Notes: generated by a model from the sequence alone, not told the origin. Shown: positions 8,185 to 18,611, counted from the stretch's first letter. The stretch is DNA of 64,000 bases from Verrucomicrobiia bacterium DG1235 (GCA_000155695.1 DS990592.1:1-64000), one strand, 5' to 3'. Translations and numbers: made by a program.

Positions 8185-9348
8185 CTATCTGTGGAGCGGA
8201 GTGGCTGCTATGGCGCGGTTTCTCGTTCTAAAGACTCCGGGGGGCGTACCGACGCTTTTTGTGAAAATGGCGTGCAGGCGTTGGGCGCTGTTGAAGCCTA
8301 CTCGGTCGGCGATGTTTTCCAGCGTGAGGTCGCTGGTGGCGAGGAGGTGCTTGGCTTGGGATATGCGTGCTCGGTGGATCTCCTCGAGGAGGCTGCGACC
8401 GACGGCTGCGCGGAAACGGGTTTGCAGACCGGAGCGGGAGACGCCAGAAATTGCGATAAGATCGGACGCTTGGCAGGTGATGTCGTCTCGAAGGTATCGC
8501 ATGACTTTTGTGACGACTGGATCTTCGAATTGGAGGGCATCGGTCGAGTGTCGCTCGGAAATGCCGTGTACGGGTAGGCGAATGGAATCGACGTTGCGTG
8601 TGTCTTTTTCGATCATTTCGTCGAGTAGGGCTGCGGCTTGGTATCCAATTTCTCTAGCGGGCAGTCGGATGCTTGACAGGGGAACGCTTTCTATCTCTAC
8701 GAGGAAATCGTCGTCGCCTGCTCCAAGCACTGCGATGTCATCGGGTACAGAGCGTCCTAGCTCTCGAGCAGCGCGCAGGAAGTAGAGCGCGGAATCGTCT
8801 AGGGTGGCGAAGAGTCCGGTTTTTGGTGGAAGCGTTTTCATGAACGCTTTCATAGATTTGAAAACCGGATGGGGGCGGACTCGGTTGCGGCCGCCTAGTT
8901 TTACCTGAAGCGGCCGGCTTCCGAGGGTTTGGCGGAAGCCTTGCAAGCGTTCGTCCGAATAGCTTTTTCCCTTGTCGCCCCAAAAGGCGAAGTTGCGGCA
9001 GCCGCGATCAATGAGGTGCTCGGCAGCGAGGCGTCCCACCGATACGTCGTCTTGCGTGACGACCGGTATGCGGGGCGCTGACATGGAATTGGAAATGTTG
9101 ACTACGGGGATTTCGAGGTCGGCGAAGCGTGCCTCTTCCGCCGCGTCGTGCGCGGCGACGATCAGGCCATGAATGTCGTCGCGCTTAACGAGAGGGCTGA
9201 TGTCGCCGTACCTTTCATGGTCAAGCCAGCGACCAGGAAATTCCATTCGACCGGTGTTGAAAGCGTAGCGTAGAGCTCCAACTGTCGCTTGTCGGAAATA
9301 CTCAAGGGACATGTCTGGGACTACTTGTATGCGTTTTGCTTTCGTCAT
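8185..9348 (-). CDS. xylR: XylR-type AraC-family regulator with LacI-like sensor domain
   Basis: A 387-residue protein. Residues about 5-280 form a LacI/GalR-like ligand-binding domain (VVPDMSLEYFRQATVGALRY; VTQDDVSVGRLAAEHLIDRG; VLGAGDDDFLVEIESVPLSS). The last about 100 residues are an AraC-type double helix-turn-helix (ITCQASDLIAISGVSRSGLQ; LTLENIADRVGFNSAQRLHA; FTKSVGTPPGVFRTRNR). This domain order is that of XylR, the xylose-responsive activator. It lies directly upstream of xylFGH on the same strand, so it probably controls its own operon in response to the imported pentose. Operator sites would lie at 8091-8184 or upstream of 9348; none could be defined by eye. Confidence 0.9.
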   Translation of the reverse strand: MTKAKRIQVVPDMSLEYFRQATVGALRYAFNTGRMEFPGRWLDHERYGDISPLVKRDDIHGLIVAAHDAAEEARFADLEIPVVNISNSMSAPRIPVVTQDDVSVGRLAAEHLIDRGCRNFAFWGDKGKSYSDERLQGFRQTLGSRPLQVKLGGRNRVRPHPVFKSMKAFMKTLPPKTGLFATLDDSALYFLRAARELGRSVPDDIAVLGAGDDDFLVEIESVPLSSIRLPAREIGYQAAALLDEMIEKDTRNVDSIRLPVHGISERHSTDALQFEDPVVTKVMRYLRDDITCQASDLIAISGVSRSGLQTRFRAAVGRSLLEEIHRARISQAKHLLATSDLTLENIADRVGFNSAQRLHAIFTKSVGTPPGVFRTRNRAIAATPLHR

Positions 9349-9647
9349 CAGTTTTGGCTAAAACGTTATGAACTTTGCCGAAATGAACAATGACAAAAAG
9401 AGGGTGATCCGTTAGTGTACACTCCCCGTCCGTAATGGGCCTTCCTTTGGTCGAACAGCGCTAGAAGTCCGGCCATCACTCCTGTAATGATTCAAATTAT
9501 ATATATGTAGTTCTATTCTGGGCGACTGAAGGTGGCGTTCTTTGTATTCGAAAAGTCATCACGTAGCCGTATTTCGCGCCTATCGGCTAGGGTGTTTAAT
9601 CAGTTTCGCCTCAACCCTGTCATAGCGGGGTAGACTTCAATTTTTTG

Positions 9648-9731
9648 GGTATAGGTTGGTGTTTCCTGGGCGGCAATCCTGAAGCACCAACTAACTTGAC
9701 CACTCCGTGGGCCGGAGTGGTCTCTTTTTTT
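9648..9731 (+). ncRNA. Candidate structured RNA 3' end (two hairpins plus T-run)
   Basis: A first hairpin pairs GGTTGGTGTTTC with GAAGCACCAACT (with G-U pairs) around 9655-9693. It is followed directly by the perfect 10-bp stem of the terminator at 9698-9722 and a run of seven T. No plus-strand gene ends here: xylR and hypE both run on the minus strand. A short plus-strand transcript starting somewhere in 9420-9640 is the simplest explanation, but no promoter is convincing and no known RNA family was recognised. It may instead be a terminator working for hypE in the other direction. Confidence 0.3.
9698..9731 (+). terminator. Rho-independent terminator-like hairpin
   Basis: Perfect stem GACCACTCCG (9698-9707) with CGGAGTGGTC (9713-9722), a five-base loop and T-run 9725-9731. 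The T-run favours plus-strand termination. On the minus strand an A-run precedes the stem, but the sequence after it is not T-rich, so its use by the hyp operon is less certain. Confidence 0.65.
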
Positions 9732-9743
9732 AGGGAGAAGGAA

Positions 9744-10796
9744 TCAGCAGATTCTGGGCAGTTGTTCTCCGCTAAAGAGTGAAAGGAGGCGGTGTGTCCC
9801 TATGGCTGTGCGTAAGGTTGCTTGGGGGGATCCGCTCGTTTTTTCTATGACGCCTATACGGCAGGCTCCGCGTCCGCATGCAAAGCGTTTCATGGTGTTG
9901 ATTGTGAGGTCGTAGGCCTTTTCTGGGACAATGGCGATGCATCGGCCTTCGTTCGCTACGAACAGGGGATCTAAGCCTAATAATTCGCAGGCTGACTCGA
10001 CTTCGGGTTTTACGGGAATGGTTGTTTCCAAGACTTCGATACTCTGTTTGGAGGAGCTGGCTATTTCAACGAGAGCGGTTGCGAGACCGCCTCGGGTGAG
10101 GTCGCGTAAGCAGCGTACCTCGATGTTTTCGTCAAAGAGAGCTTCAATCATTCTGTTAAGGGGGGCGCAGTCGCTTTGAATATGGCTTTCGAATTGAAGG
10201 CCTTCGCGGGCGGCCATGACGGCTACTCCGTGCCTGCCGATATCGCCGCTAAGTATTATGGCATCGCCCGTTTGGATACTGGCGGGGCTGATGGGGGTCG
10301 GGCTAATGATTTGGCCGATACCGCTGGTATTGATGTAGATTCCGTCTCCTTTTCCATGTTCGACGACTTTGGTATCCCCGGTGACGATACGGACTCCAGC
10401 GGACTTCGCCGCTTCTTTCATGGAGAGCACGACTTGCCAAAGGGTCTCCATTGGGAGGCCTTCCTCGAGAATGAAGCCGACGCTGAGAAACTCCGGCTTA
10501 GCTCCGCACATGGCGATGTCATTGACCGTACCGCAGACTGCGAGTTTTCCAATATCTCCTCCGGGAAAGAATAGCGGCTTGACCACATGGGAATCTGTGG
10601 AGAAGGCGATTTCGCCAGTCTTGACATTTGTTCGAGCTCCGTCGTGGCGTTCGTAGAGTAGTGGGTCGTTGAATACGGGAGCAAAAATCTTGTCGACCAG
10701 TTCATTGCTGAGAAGTCCGCCGCCACCGTGTGCGAGGGTTATCTTCGGGTAGTCCGACTGAGGAATCGGGCAGGTGAGCTGTTTTTTGGTAGGCAT
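9744..10796 (-). CDS. hypE: Hydrogenase maturation protein HypE
   Basis: A 350-residue member of the HypE/PurM-AIRS family. It shows ITLAHGGGG near residue 20, FSTDSHVVKPLFFPGGDIGKL, CGTVNDIAMCGA, VTGDTKVVEHGKGDGIYINT, LSGDIGRHG and RDLTRGGLATALVEIA. The protein ends in PRIC: the C-terminal cysteine is carbamoylated by HypF and dehydrated to the thiocyanate that supplies cyanide ligands for the [NiFe] centre. It is the last gene of the hydrogenase operon; its start overlaps the final base of hypD. Confidence 0.95.
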   Translation of the reverse strand: MPTKKQLTCPIPQSDYPKITLAHGGGGLLSNELVDKIFAPVFNDPLLYERHDGARTNVKTGEIAFSTDSHVVKPLFFPGGDIGKLAVCGTVNDIAMCGAKPEFLSVGFILEEGLPMETLWQVVLSMKEAAKSAGVRIVTGDTKVVEHGKGDGIYINTSGIGQIISPTPISPASIQTGDAIILSGDIGRHGVAVMAAREGLQFESHIQSDCAPLNRMIEALFDENIEVRCLRDLTRGGLATALVEIASSSKQSIEVLETTIPVKPEVESACELLGLDPLFVANEGRCIAIVPEKAYDLTINTMKRFACGRGACRIGVIEKTSGSPQATLRTAIGTHRLLSLFSGEQLPRIC

Positions 10797-11893
10797 CAGC
10801 TAGCTGTCTGAACGCGTCTGTATCGGTAGTAGGCGGCGCAGGCTCCTTCGGACGATACCATGGGAGCTCCTTGTGGGCGTGTCGGCGTGCATTTGGTTTC
10901 GAAAAGGGGGCATTGCATGGGGGTGCTGATGCCGCGCAGGACTTTGCCGGCGATGCAGTCGGGGGATTCTCTGGATGGAATATCGGGAATAGAGAATCGT
11001 CTCGTGGCGTCGAATTCTTGATAGGATTTTCTCAGCGTGAATCCGCTTTGCGGGATAGTTCCTAGGCCTCGCCATTCCCTGTCGGAGACTTCGAAGATTT
11101 CGCGTATTAGTCGGAGAGCGGGCGCGTTTCCATCTGGTGGAACGATCCGTGCGTATTGATTTTCGACTACGGCGCGGCCTTCTTCGAGCAAGGTGATGCA
11201 GCGTTGGAGACCGAGCATGATATCAACCGGTTCGAAGCCAGTGACGACGATGGGGATACCGTACTTTTTGGCGATGGGCCAGTATTCCGATTCGCCGGTG
11301 ATGGCGCACACGTGGCCTGCGGCGAGGAATCCTTGTACGCGGTTTTCAGGATCCGAGAGTAGAGCGTGAATAGCAGGCGGAACGAGAACGTGACTGACGA
11401 GGATCGAAAAGTTGGATACGCGTTTTTCGGCGGCCTGGAAAACGGCCATGGCGTTTGCCGGGGCGGTAGTCTCGAAGCCGACAGCGAAGAATACGACTTG
11501 TTTGTCTGGGTTTCGCTTGGCGAGGGCGAGGGCGTCGAGGGGGGAGTAGACGATGCGCACGTCAGCCCCGTCTGCCCGCGCCGCGAACAAATCCTGTCGA
11601 GATCCCGGCACCCGAAGCATGTCTCCGAAAGAACAGAGAATAACGTCGGGTTGGCGGGCAATGGCGATTGACTTGTCAATGAGCGAAACGGGGGTAACGC
11701 AGACGGGGCATCCCGGGCCGTGAGCTAAGGAGATTGATTTTGGTAGAAGTTCTTCGAGTCCGAATCGGGCGATGTTGTGCGTTTGTCCGCCGCAAATCTC
11801 CATGATTGTCCAGGGACGCGTCACGGTTTCGGCGATCGCTTGCGCTATTTTGCGCACGCGGTCCGGGTTTCGGTATTCGCTTAGATGTTTCAT
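10796..11893 (-). CDS. hypD: Hydrogenase maturation protein HypD
   Basis: A 365-residue HypD with the conserved [12 protein letters not shown] near residue 34, [10 protein letters not shown] with the paired catalytic cysteines near residue 62, [17 protein letters not shown] and [12 protein letters not shown]-terminal cysteine cluster ([29 protein letters not shown]) holds the [4Fe-4S] cluster. HypD is the scaffold, with HypC, on which Fe(CN)2CO is assembled using cyanide from HypE. ATG overlaps the hypC stop in an ATGA arrangement, indicating translational coupling. Confidence 0.95.
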   Translation of the reverse strand: MKHLSEYRNPDRVRKIAQAIAETVTRPWTIMEICGGQTHNIARFGLEELLPKSISLAHGPGCPVCVTPVSLIDKSIAIARQPDVILCSFGDMLRVPGSRQDLFAARADGADVRIVYSPLDALALAKRNPDKQVVFFAVGFETTAPANAMAVFQAAEKRVSNFSILVSHVLVPPAIHALLSDPENRVQGFLAAGHVCAITGESEYWPIAKKYGIPIVVTGFEPVDIMLGLQRCITLLEEGRAVVENQYARIVPPDGNAPALRLIREIFEVSDREWRGLGTIPQSGFTLRKSYQEFDATRRFSIPDIPSRESPDCIAGKVLRGISTPMQCPLFETKCTPTRPQGAPMVSSEGACAAYYRYRRVQTAS

Positions 11894-12114
11894 TGAGAAA
11901 CGTCATTGATGAGTTGATACACTGATTCGGCTTGTTGCTGGTTGATAAGCGATATGGCGAAGCCGACGTGAACGAGCACATAGTCATCGGATTTCGCTTC
12001 TGGAGTGAAAGCGAGATTCACCTCTCTACGAGCGCCGTCGAAATCGACTTGGGCGATTTTATCGAAACCTTCGCCTTCGATGCTGAGAACTTTTCCGGGA
12101 ATAGCTAAACACAT
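11890..12114 (-). CDS. hypC: Hydrogenase maturation chaperone HypC/HybG
   Basis: A 74-residue HypC starting MCLAIPGKV. Cys2 (exposed after removal of Met) and the nearby histidine-free loop are the site that carries the Fe(CN)2CO unit with HypD and hands it to the large-subunit precursor. The later [12 protein letters not shown] and [15 protein letters not shown] blocks match the family, and the length is typical. The start at 12114 is fixed by the obligatory MC N-terminus and overlaps the end of hypF by 10 bp; the stop overlaps hypD by 4 bp. Confidence 0.95.
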   Translation of the reverse strand: MCLAIPGKVLSIEGEGFDKIAQVDFDGARREVNLAFTPEAKSDDYVLVHVGFAISLINQQQAESVYQLINDVSQ

Positions 12115-14429
12115 GGTGTTTCGTGTTGAAGGCTTGGTGACGTTTGGTGGGTTCGTCCAACTGCGTAGGCTTGACCCACGCAAATTCCGCCGTCGTTGGG
12201 AGGAACGCGTCTGTGGATGAAGGGATTGAATCCGTTTTCTTTTAGGGTTTCGGCAATGAGCTCGCAGAGCAGGCGGTTTTGCATGCATCCGCCGGTGAGA
12301 GCAATGCTGGGGACTCCATGGCGGCTAGCGATATCGACGGCGTAAGCGGCAAGGGTTTGGTGGAAACGCGCGGCGATGATTGGCGGATTCACTCCGTTTG
12401 TATATTCTTCCACGATTGCGCGAATCATGGGTTTCCAGTCGAAGGTGGTGAACCCGCCTTGGTCGTGGAGAATGTAGGGATAGGGAAGCTGGTTTTTTGG
12501 AGCGGTTGCGGCGAGGAACTCGAGTAAGGCTGCCGCTTGTCCCTCGAAGCGATTCGTTTGGCAGATTCCCAGAATACTGGATACGCCATCGAAAAGTCGT
12601 CCGATGCTGCTTGTCAGTGGATTGCGGTGCTTGAGCGTTATTTGCTCTAGTATTCTGTATTCAGAGGCTGTGAATGCTCTAAGAGCCGGGAGCTTAGCGT
12701 AGTCGCCTAGACTTTTAGGAAAGGAAGCTTGCAGCAAGGCGAGGGCGACGCGTCTAGGTTGGAGGGCGGCGATATCTCCTCCGAGCAGGGGAAACTGAGT
12801 GATGCTGGAAACGCGTCGTTCGGCGGAGTCTTCGATCAGAAAGGACTCTCCTCCCCAGACGGATTTGTCGTCTCCGTAGCCGGTGCCGTCCCAACTGATC
12901 CCTAGGACGGGAGCCTGCAATTGGTTGTCGGCCATGCAGGAATATACATGGGCTAAGTGGTGCTGCACGGAGATTCTCTCTAGAGGTGTGCCTCGCGCGT
13001 AAAAAGTGGATACGTAGTCCGGGTGCTTGTCGTGAGCGACGAAAGTGGGTTGGCAATCATAGAGGATGGGTAGATCTCGGGCGGTTGTTTCGAAGGCTCG
13101 GTAAGATTCGGCGGTTTCAAGATTGCCGATATGCTGACTGATGAAGATTTTGTTCTGGGCGACGATTGCGACGGAGTTTTTGAGGTGAGCCCCGAGGGCG
13201 ATACAGCTGGGTATTTCCAAGTCGACATTAATGGGAAGTGGAGCGTAGCCACGGGCTCTTCTTAGGATCTGCACATCACCGAGAATGACGCGCGCGATGG
13301 AGTCGTCGACATGACGTGCGATCGGGCGGTCGTGCATGAGGAAGGCGTCGGCAATGTCTGAGAGGCGTTCGATGGCTTCTTCGTTTTCTATGCAAATGGG
13401 CTCTTCGGATCGATTGCCGCTGGTGGCGACTATTGGGTAGCCCAAGTCTCGCATGAGAAGGTGGTGAAGGGGCGAGCAGGGAAGCATGACGCCGTAGTCT
13501 CTCATGCCCGGAGCGACTGCATCGAAGGCTCTGCTTCTTTTTTTCAGGAGTACGATGGGGGAGGCCGGAGAAAGCAGGAGTTTTCGCTCAAGGGCGCTAA
13601 GGTGGCAAATGGATCTCGTGTATCCTAAGTCTGGACACATTATGGCGAGAGGCTTCGGTCCACGGCCCTTGCACTTACGAAGTCGAGCAATGGCGTCGGC
13701 ATTTCGGGCGTCGACGATCAGTTGAAAACCGCCGACTCCCTTTAAAGCGAGAACGTGACCGCTGGAGACAAGGTGTTCCGCCATTTTCAGGGCTTCGTCA
13801 CCATGGGCGCAGGGACCGGTGGCTTTATTCCAGAATTCGAGTGTTGGGCCGCATGTCGAGCAGGCGATCGGTTGAGCGTGGAATCTGCGATGCTCTGGCG
13901 CGTCGTATTCCTTTTGGCAAAGGGGGCAAAGGGGGAATCGCTTCATAGTCGTGTTTGGCCGATCGTAAGGCAAGGTTTCGACGATGCTGAAGCGGGGGCC
14001 ACAGTTAGTGCAATTGATAAATGGATACCGATAACGGCGGTCTTTAGGATCGAAGAGCTCGGCTTGGCATTCAGGGCATGTCGCGATGTCCGGCAGTATG
14101 AGAGCGGTTTTCTCGCCGTTTGAATCGCTGTGACGCACGCGGAAGTCGGAGAATCCGACCGGTTTGACGTATCGAGATTCGATGCTAGTGACTTGGGCGA
14201 GGGGAGGCTTTTCCGATTTGAGCCGATCAAGGAATTGTTCTAGGTCGAAAGCGAGGCCTTCGACTTCGATGCGCACGCCTTGGGAGTTGTTGATGACCCA
14301 CCCCACTAGATTGAGGTCACGGGCAAGGCGGTAGACATGGGGACGAAAGCCGACACCCTGCACTGCTCCGTGAATGAATACCTGGAGGCGTTTGTGCTTT
14401 GCTTGACGGTTATTCGTGAAGACCGGCAT
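12105..14429 (-). CDS. hypF: Carbamoyltransferase HypF
   Basis: A 774-residue protein with the complete HypF layout. The acylphosphatase domain is at about 15-100 (IHGAVQGVGFRPHVYRLA). Two zinc-finger pairs are at about 118-205 (CPECQ...CTNCGPRFS and CPLCQ...CSTCGP). A YrdC-like domain is at about 215-400 (LALKGVGGFQLIVDA; ATSGNRSEEPI). The Kae1/carbamoyltransferase domain fills the rest (VQHHLAHVYSC; GISWDGTGYGDD; LTGGCMQNRLL). It uses carbamoyl phosphate and ATP to carbamoylate the C-terminal cysteine of HypE. All motifs are intact. It begins 15 bp after hypA. Confidence 0.96.
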   Translation of the reverse strand: MPVFTNNRQAKHKRLQVFIHGAVQGVGFRPHVYRLARDLNLVGWVINNSQGVRIEVEGLAFDLEQFLDRLKSEKPPLAQVTSIESRYVKPVGFSDFRVRHSDSNGEKTALILPDIATCPECQAELFDPKDRRYRYPFINCTNCGPRFSIVETLPYDRPNTTMKRFPLCPLCQKEYDAPEHRRFHAQPIACSTCGPTLEFWNKATGPCAHGDEALKMAEHLVSSGHVLALKGVGGFQLIVDARNADAIARLRKCKGRGPKPLAIMCPDLGYTRSICHLSALERKLLLSPASPIVLLKKRSRAFDAVAPGMRDYGVMLPCSPLHHLLMRDLGYPIVATSGNRSEEPICIENEEAIERLSDIADAFLMHDRPIARHVDDSIARVILGDVQILRRARGYAPLPINVDLEIPSCIALGAHLKNSVAIVAQNKIFISQHIGNLETAESYRAFETTARDLPILYDCQPTFVAHDKHPDYVSTFYARGTPLERISVQHHLAHVYSCMADNQLQAPVLGISWDGTGYGDDKSVWGGESFLIEDSAERRVSSITQFPLLGGDIAALQPRRVALALLQASFPKSLGDYAKLPALRAFTASEYRILEQITLKHRNPLTSSIGRLFDGVSSILGICQTNRFEGQAAALLEFLAATAPKNQLPYPYILHDQGGFTTFDWKPMIRAIVEEYTNGVNPPIIAARFHQTLAAYAVDIASRHGVPSIALTGGCMQNRLLCELIAETLKENGFNPFIHRRVPPNDGGICVGQAYAVGRTHQTSPSLQHETPCV

Positions 14430-14444
14430 GGTTTGGTTTTCCTC

Positions 14445-14702
14445 TTATTCGACTTCTATGCTTTCCAGCATGATATCTTGTGCTTGCGGATGGTTTTGCT
14501 CGGTAAGATGCACTTCGAGATCCGCGTTTTCAGCTGAGGTGCCCGGTTTCGCTTGATCGAAGTGCTCGCGAAGGTGGTTGGGTGAAATGTGAGCAAGGGC
14601 TCCGAGTTGAACCGTAACATGAGTCGCGCGTTCGGCGTTGTTGTCCATAACGACGGTTTCTATTTTTTTGAACAGATCGTTAAGCAGTGATAGTTCGTGC
14701 AT
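14445..14702 (-). CDS. hypA: HypA-like nickel metallochaperone lacking the zinc-binding domain
   Basis: An 85-residue protein beginning MHELSLLNDLF, the HypA N-terminus whose His2 is a nickel ligand, and ending in the family's closing IMLESIEVE strand. Usual HypA proteins have about 113-115 residues with a two-CxxC zinc loop between these parts. Here ADLEVHLTEQ runs through a short NHPQAQD linker into the last strand, and the protein has no cysteine at all. The frame is clean, so this is a compact protein rather than a frameshift. The start at 14702 gives the required MHE; an upstream ATG at 14729 would bury it. Whether it still passes nickel to HydA is open. Confidence 0.85.
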   Translation of the reverse strand: MHELSLLNDLFKKIETVVMDNNAERATHVTVQLGALAHISPNHLREHFDQAKPGTSAENADLEVHLTEQNHPQAQDIMLESIEVE

Positions 14703-14715
14703 AGTTCTTTTGGGG

Positions 14716-15196
14716 TTAATCGTTTCCAATAATTGAATACGCGTCTGAGCGTTCGAGCACCCAGCGGGTGGCTTCGGTAACCGCTTCCTTGACTCGTGGG
14801 CTCATGCCGTCTCCCGGCTCGAATTTTTCGCCTTCGATGCCTAGCACCACCAATTTTTTAGGGAGCTCGCCGAGGGCTCTGGCCATCTCGATCGCGTTTG
14901 CGAGTCCGAAGCCATGGGTGGATACGTTGCCGAATAGGTCGACGGGCAGGGCGACCTTGGTGGCGTCCAGCACGTGCAAGGCTCCCATCGCGTTTTGGCT
15001 GAGAATTGCGTCGACGAGGACGACGAAAGAGCGCCCTTTCATGGCGCCGATGAGATGTGAGGGATCTCCTGCTATGATTTGCGTTTGAATATCGTCGGGG
15101 TGCGAGTGTTCGATGCGTTTGACTACGGCAGGTCCAGCTCCGTCGTCCCCGCATTCGGGGTTTCCGATGCCGATGACAAGGAGCTTGTGGCGTGGA

Positions 15197-15204
<8 letters not shown>
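14716..15204 (-). CDS. Hydrogenase maturation endopeptidase (HyaD/HoxW/HycI type)
   Basis: A 162-residue peptidase M52-type protein with the opening motif [17 protein letters not shown], in which the Glu/Asp ligands read nickel insertion. Central features are [14 protein letters not shown] and [17 protein letters not shown]. It clips the C-terminal extension of the large subunit after nickel insertion. Its start overlaps the end of hydA by 8 bp. The substrate HydA carries a 10-residue tail after the last cysteine-motif histidine, consistent with a dedicated protease. Confidence 0.93.
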
Positions 15205-16508
<1,304 letters not shown>

Positions 16509-16519
<11 letters not shown>

Positions 16520-17297
16520 GGCGTTCGCTCTCCTTGCGGAATGGGTCGGCTGCGGAGTTGTAGGTTCGGTAGACTCTGACGAGGTCGGACGTATCGACTC
16601 CGAGGTGTTCAGACATGCGGGCGCTGAGAGCGGCGATGTTGGGAGCTTCGCCGGGGCCGAAGCAACCGTAGCATCCTCGGCGGAAAGAAGGGCAAATGGC
16701 GTCGCACCCGCCTTGGGTTACAGGACCGAGACAAGGCTTGCCTTCGGCGACCATAACGCAGGTGTTTCCGCGAAGCTTGCACTCTGCGCAAACGTTGCGA
16801 TTGGGTAGGTTTGGGGGGCGCTTGTTGAGGAAGGAGTTTACGAGCTCGAGGAGCTGGGGCTTGCTGATGGGGCAGCCTCGTAATTCAAAGTCGACGTAGA
16901 CGTGATCGGCGATAGGGGTGGATTTGGCGAGGGTTTGAATGTATTCGGGCCTCGCATACACGACAGATACGAATTCTTGGACGTCCTGGAAGTTTCGCAG
17001 GGCTTGGATGCCACCTCCAGTGGCGCAGGCACCGATGGAGACGAGGTACTTCGAAGCGCGGCGGATGCGGTGGATGCGTTCTGCGTCGTGTGGCGTGGTG
17101 ATGGAGCCTTCGACGAGTGAGAGGTCGTAGGGTCCGTCGACGCGGGCTCGGGAGGCCTCGGGGAAATTGGCGATGGTGATGTGTTCGCAGACTGCGAGAA
17201 GTTCGTCCTCGCAGTCGAGTAGACTGAGCTGGCAACCGTCGCAGGACGCGAATTTCCATACGGCGAGTTTTGGTTTGGTGGGGCGGGCGAATGGCAT
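16509..17297 (-). CDS. hydD: [NiFe]-hydrogenase small (delta) subunit
   Basis: A 262-residue NuoB/20-kDa-like subunit with 4Fe-4S cluster ligands in [13 protein letters not shown] near residue 20, [10 protein letters not shown] and GCPISKPQ. The cysteine-rich C-terminal part ([36 protein letters not shown]) can hold two more clusters. It relays electrons between the HydA active site and the diaphorase part. The start at 17297 ([16 protein letters not shown]) is 2 bp after the hydG stop; a longer in-frame start at 17414 lies wholly inside hydG and is rejected. The end overlaps hydA by 11 bp. Confidence 0.92.
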
Positions 17298-17299
17298 GT

Positions 17300-18136
17300 T
17301 TAGGCCTCTCTGACTTGAAGAAGTTTCTCGACTCTCGAATAGGGGAATACGGGACCATCTCGGCAAACGAAGTACGGACCGAATTGGCAATGGCCGCAGA
17401 GGCCGATGCCGCATTTCATGTTTCTTTCCATGGAGACGAAGATTTTTTCGTCCGGGAGTCCTCGGCGGTGCAGTTCTTTGGTCGCGTAGTGGATCATGAT
17501 TTCTGGACCGCAGATCATGGCGACTGCGTTTTGGGCGTCGAAGGGAGCTCGGCGTATCATGTTAGGGACTACGCCGATACTGCCTCGCCAATTGGCGGTG
17601 CCGCGGTCGACGGTGACGAAGACTTGAATATCGAGCTGGGCGCTGAGCTTTTCGAGATCCTTGCGGTATAGGATGTCGTCCGGAGTGCGAGCTCCGTAGA
17701 GCAGGACGATGTTTTGGTACTTGTCTCGATTCGCCACGATGCTGAGAAGCGCGGGACGAAGGGGGGCGAGTCCAATACCGCCTGCGACGATGACGATGTC
17801 TTTGTTTTCGGCCTGGTCGAGCGGCCAAGGCTCGCCGTAGGGTCCGCGCAAGCCGAGGCTGTGGCCCTTGCGCAGTTGGCCCATGGCGTCGGTGACGACT
17901 CCGACCCGTCGCACGGTGTGTAGAATAGCGTCGGTCTGGCCGGGATCGCCGCTGATGGAGATGGGGACCTCTCCTGTTCCAAAGAGGTAGAGCATGTTGA
18001 ACTGCCCTGGCAGGAAGCTGAAGGGGTCCCCGTTTTCCGGCTCAAGTTCCAAGGAGAAGGTGTCGCGCGTGTCTTTGTGAACGCGTTTCACTCGCCACGG
18101 TTCGGGCCGCATAGGGCTTGTTTCAAATGAAATCAT
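17300..18136 (-). CDS. hydG: FAD/NAD(P)-binding (gamma) subunit of group 3b hydrogenase
   Basis: A 278-residue ferredoxin-reductase-type protein related to dihydroorotate dehydrogenase electron-transfer subunits. It has an FAD domain ([23 protein letters not shown]), an NAD(P) domain ([30 protein letters not shown]) and a C-terminal [2Fe-2S] motif ([20 protein letters not shown]). It exchanges electrons between NAD(P)H and the hydrogenase module, or polysulfide in archaeal relatives. The start overlaps the preceding cyclic-nucleotide-domain gene by 14 bp; a second Met at 18112 is a possible alternative. Confidence 0.92.
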   Translation of the reverse strand: MISFETSPMRPEPWRVKRVHKDTRDTFSLELEPENGDPFSFLPGQFNMLYLFGTGEVPISISGDPGQTDAILHTVRRVGVVTDAMGQLRKGHSLGLRGPYGEPWPLDQAENKDIVIVAGGIGLAPLRPALLSIVANRDKYQNIVLLYGARTPDDILYRKDLEKLSAQLDIQVFVTVDRGTANWRGSIGVVPNMIRRAPFDAQNAVAMICGPEIMIHYATKELHRRGLPDEKIFVSMERNMKCGIGLCGHCQFGPYFVCRDGPVFPYSRVEKLLQVREA

Positions 18137-18611
18137 AGTTGCTGCCGGTGAGGTGTCCCTTTGCGTAGACGTCGATGAGCCTCATTCGGGTGGCGGCAAG
18201 TCTGTCCAGCATGATGCAATTGAAGCGTTTCATGAGCTCGTAGCCGAGCTCGTGGTCATCGGCGCACTTACCCAGAATGCAACGCCCGTCGAGCACGAGG
18301 GCATGGCAGGGTGATTCCGCTTTGGCGTCGAGGTGCCATTTGTAGGGCGGGAAGAGCCATGACCAGCCGATGATGTCTCCGTTGCCCAGTTTCTCGATGG
18401 CGACTGGACCCTTTTCGGGGGTGTAGGCTTGGAGAGAGACGGTTCCGTCTCTAATGATATAGAGGAACTTGGCTTCCTGGCCGGTCCAGAATAGATATTG
18501 GTCGGCTAGGAATTCCTGTTCCCACGCGCATTCGTTGATCGCTTCGATGTATTTCTCTGGGAAGTCATGAAAGATCGGATGCGTGAGTAGTAGATCTCGT
18601 AGTTGTCTCAT
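18123..18611 (-). CDS. Stand-alone cyclic-nucleotide-binding (CRP-like) domain protein without HTH
   Basis: A 162-residue protein consisting of one cNMP-binding beta-roll (LYIIRDGTVSLQAYTPEKGP; LGNGDIIGWSWLFPP) and a C-terminal helix. It has no DNA-binding domain, ending in LTGSNYDFI. The phosphate-cassette region (SWLFPPYKWHLDAKAES) departs from the cAMP-binding RxS pattern, so the ligand is uncertain. It sits inside the hydrogenase operon between hydB and hydG, starting in an ATGA overlap with hydB, so it is co-translated and more likely a sensory or assembly partner of the enzyme than a transcription factor. The start at 18611 is chosen for this overlap; a longer frame start at 18788 lies inside hydB. 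Confidence 0.85.
   Translation of the reverse strand: MRQLRDLLLTHPIFHDFPEKYIEAINECAWEQEFLADQYLFWTGQEAKFLYIIRDGTVSLQAYTPEKGPVAIEKLGNGDIIGWSWLFPPYKWHLDAKAESPCHALVLDGRCILGKCADDHELGYELMKRFNCIMLDRLAATRMRLIDVYAKGHLTGSNYDFI

Larger units (their letters stand above)
9349..9743. other. Intergenic region between xylR and hypE
   Basis: 395 bp without a credible protein gene. The xylR promoter must lie in the left part. A TATATATAAT-like stretch (minus strand, around 9498-9507) resembles a -10 element but has no good -35 partner. The right third holds two strong hairpins, the second followed by a T-run, listed separately. Confidence 0.5.
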
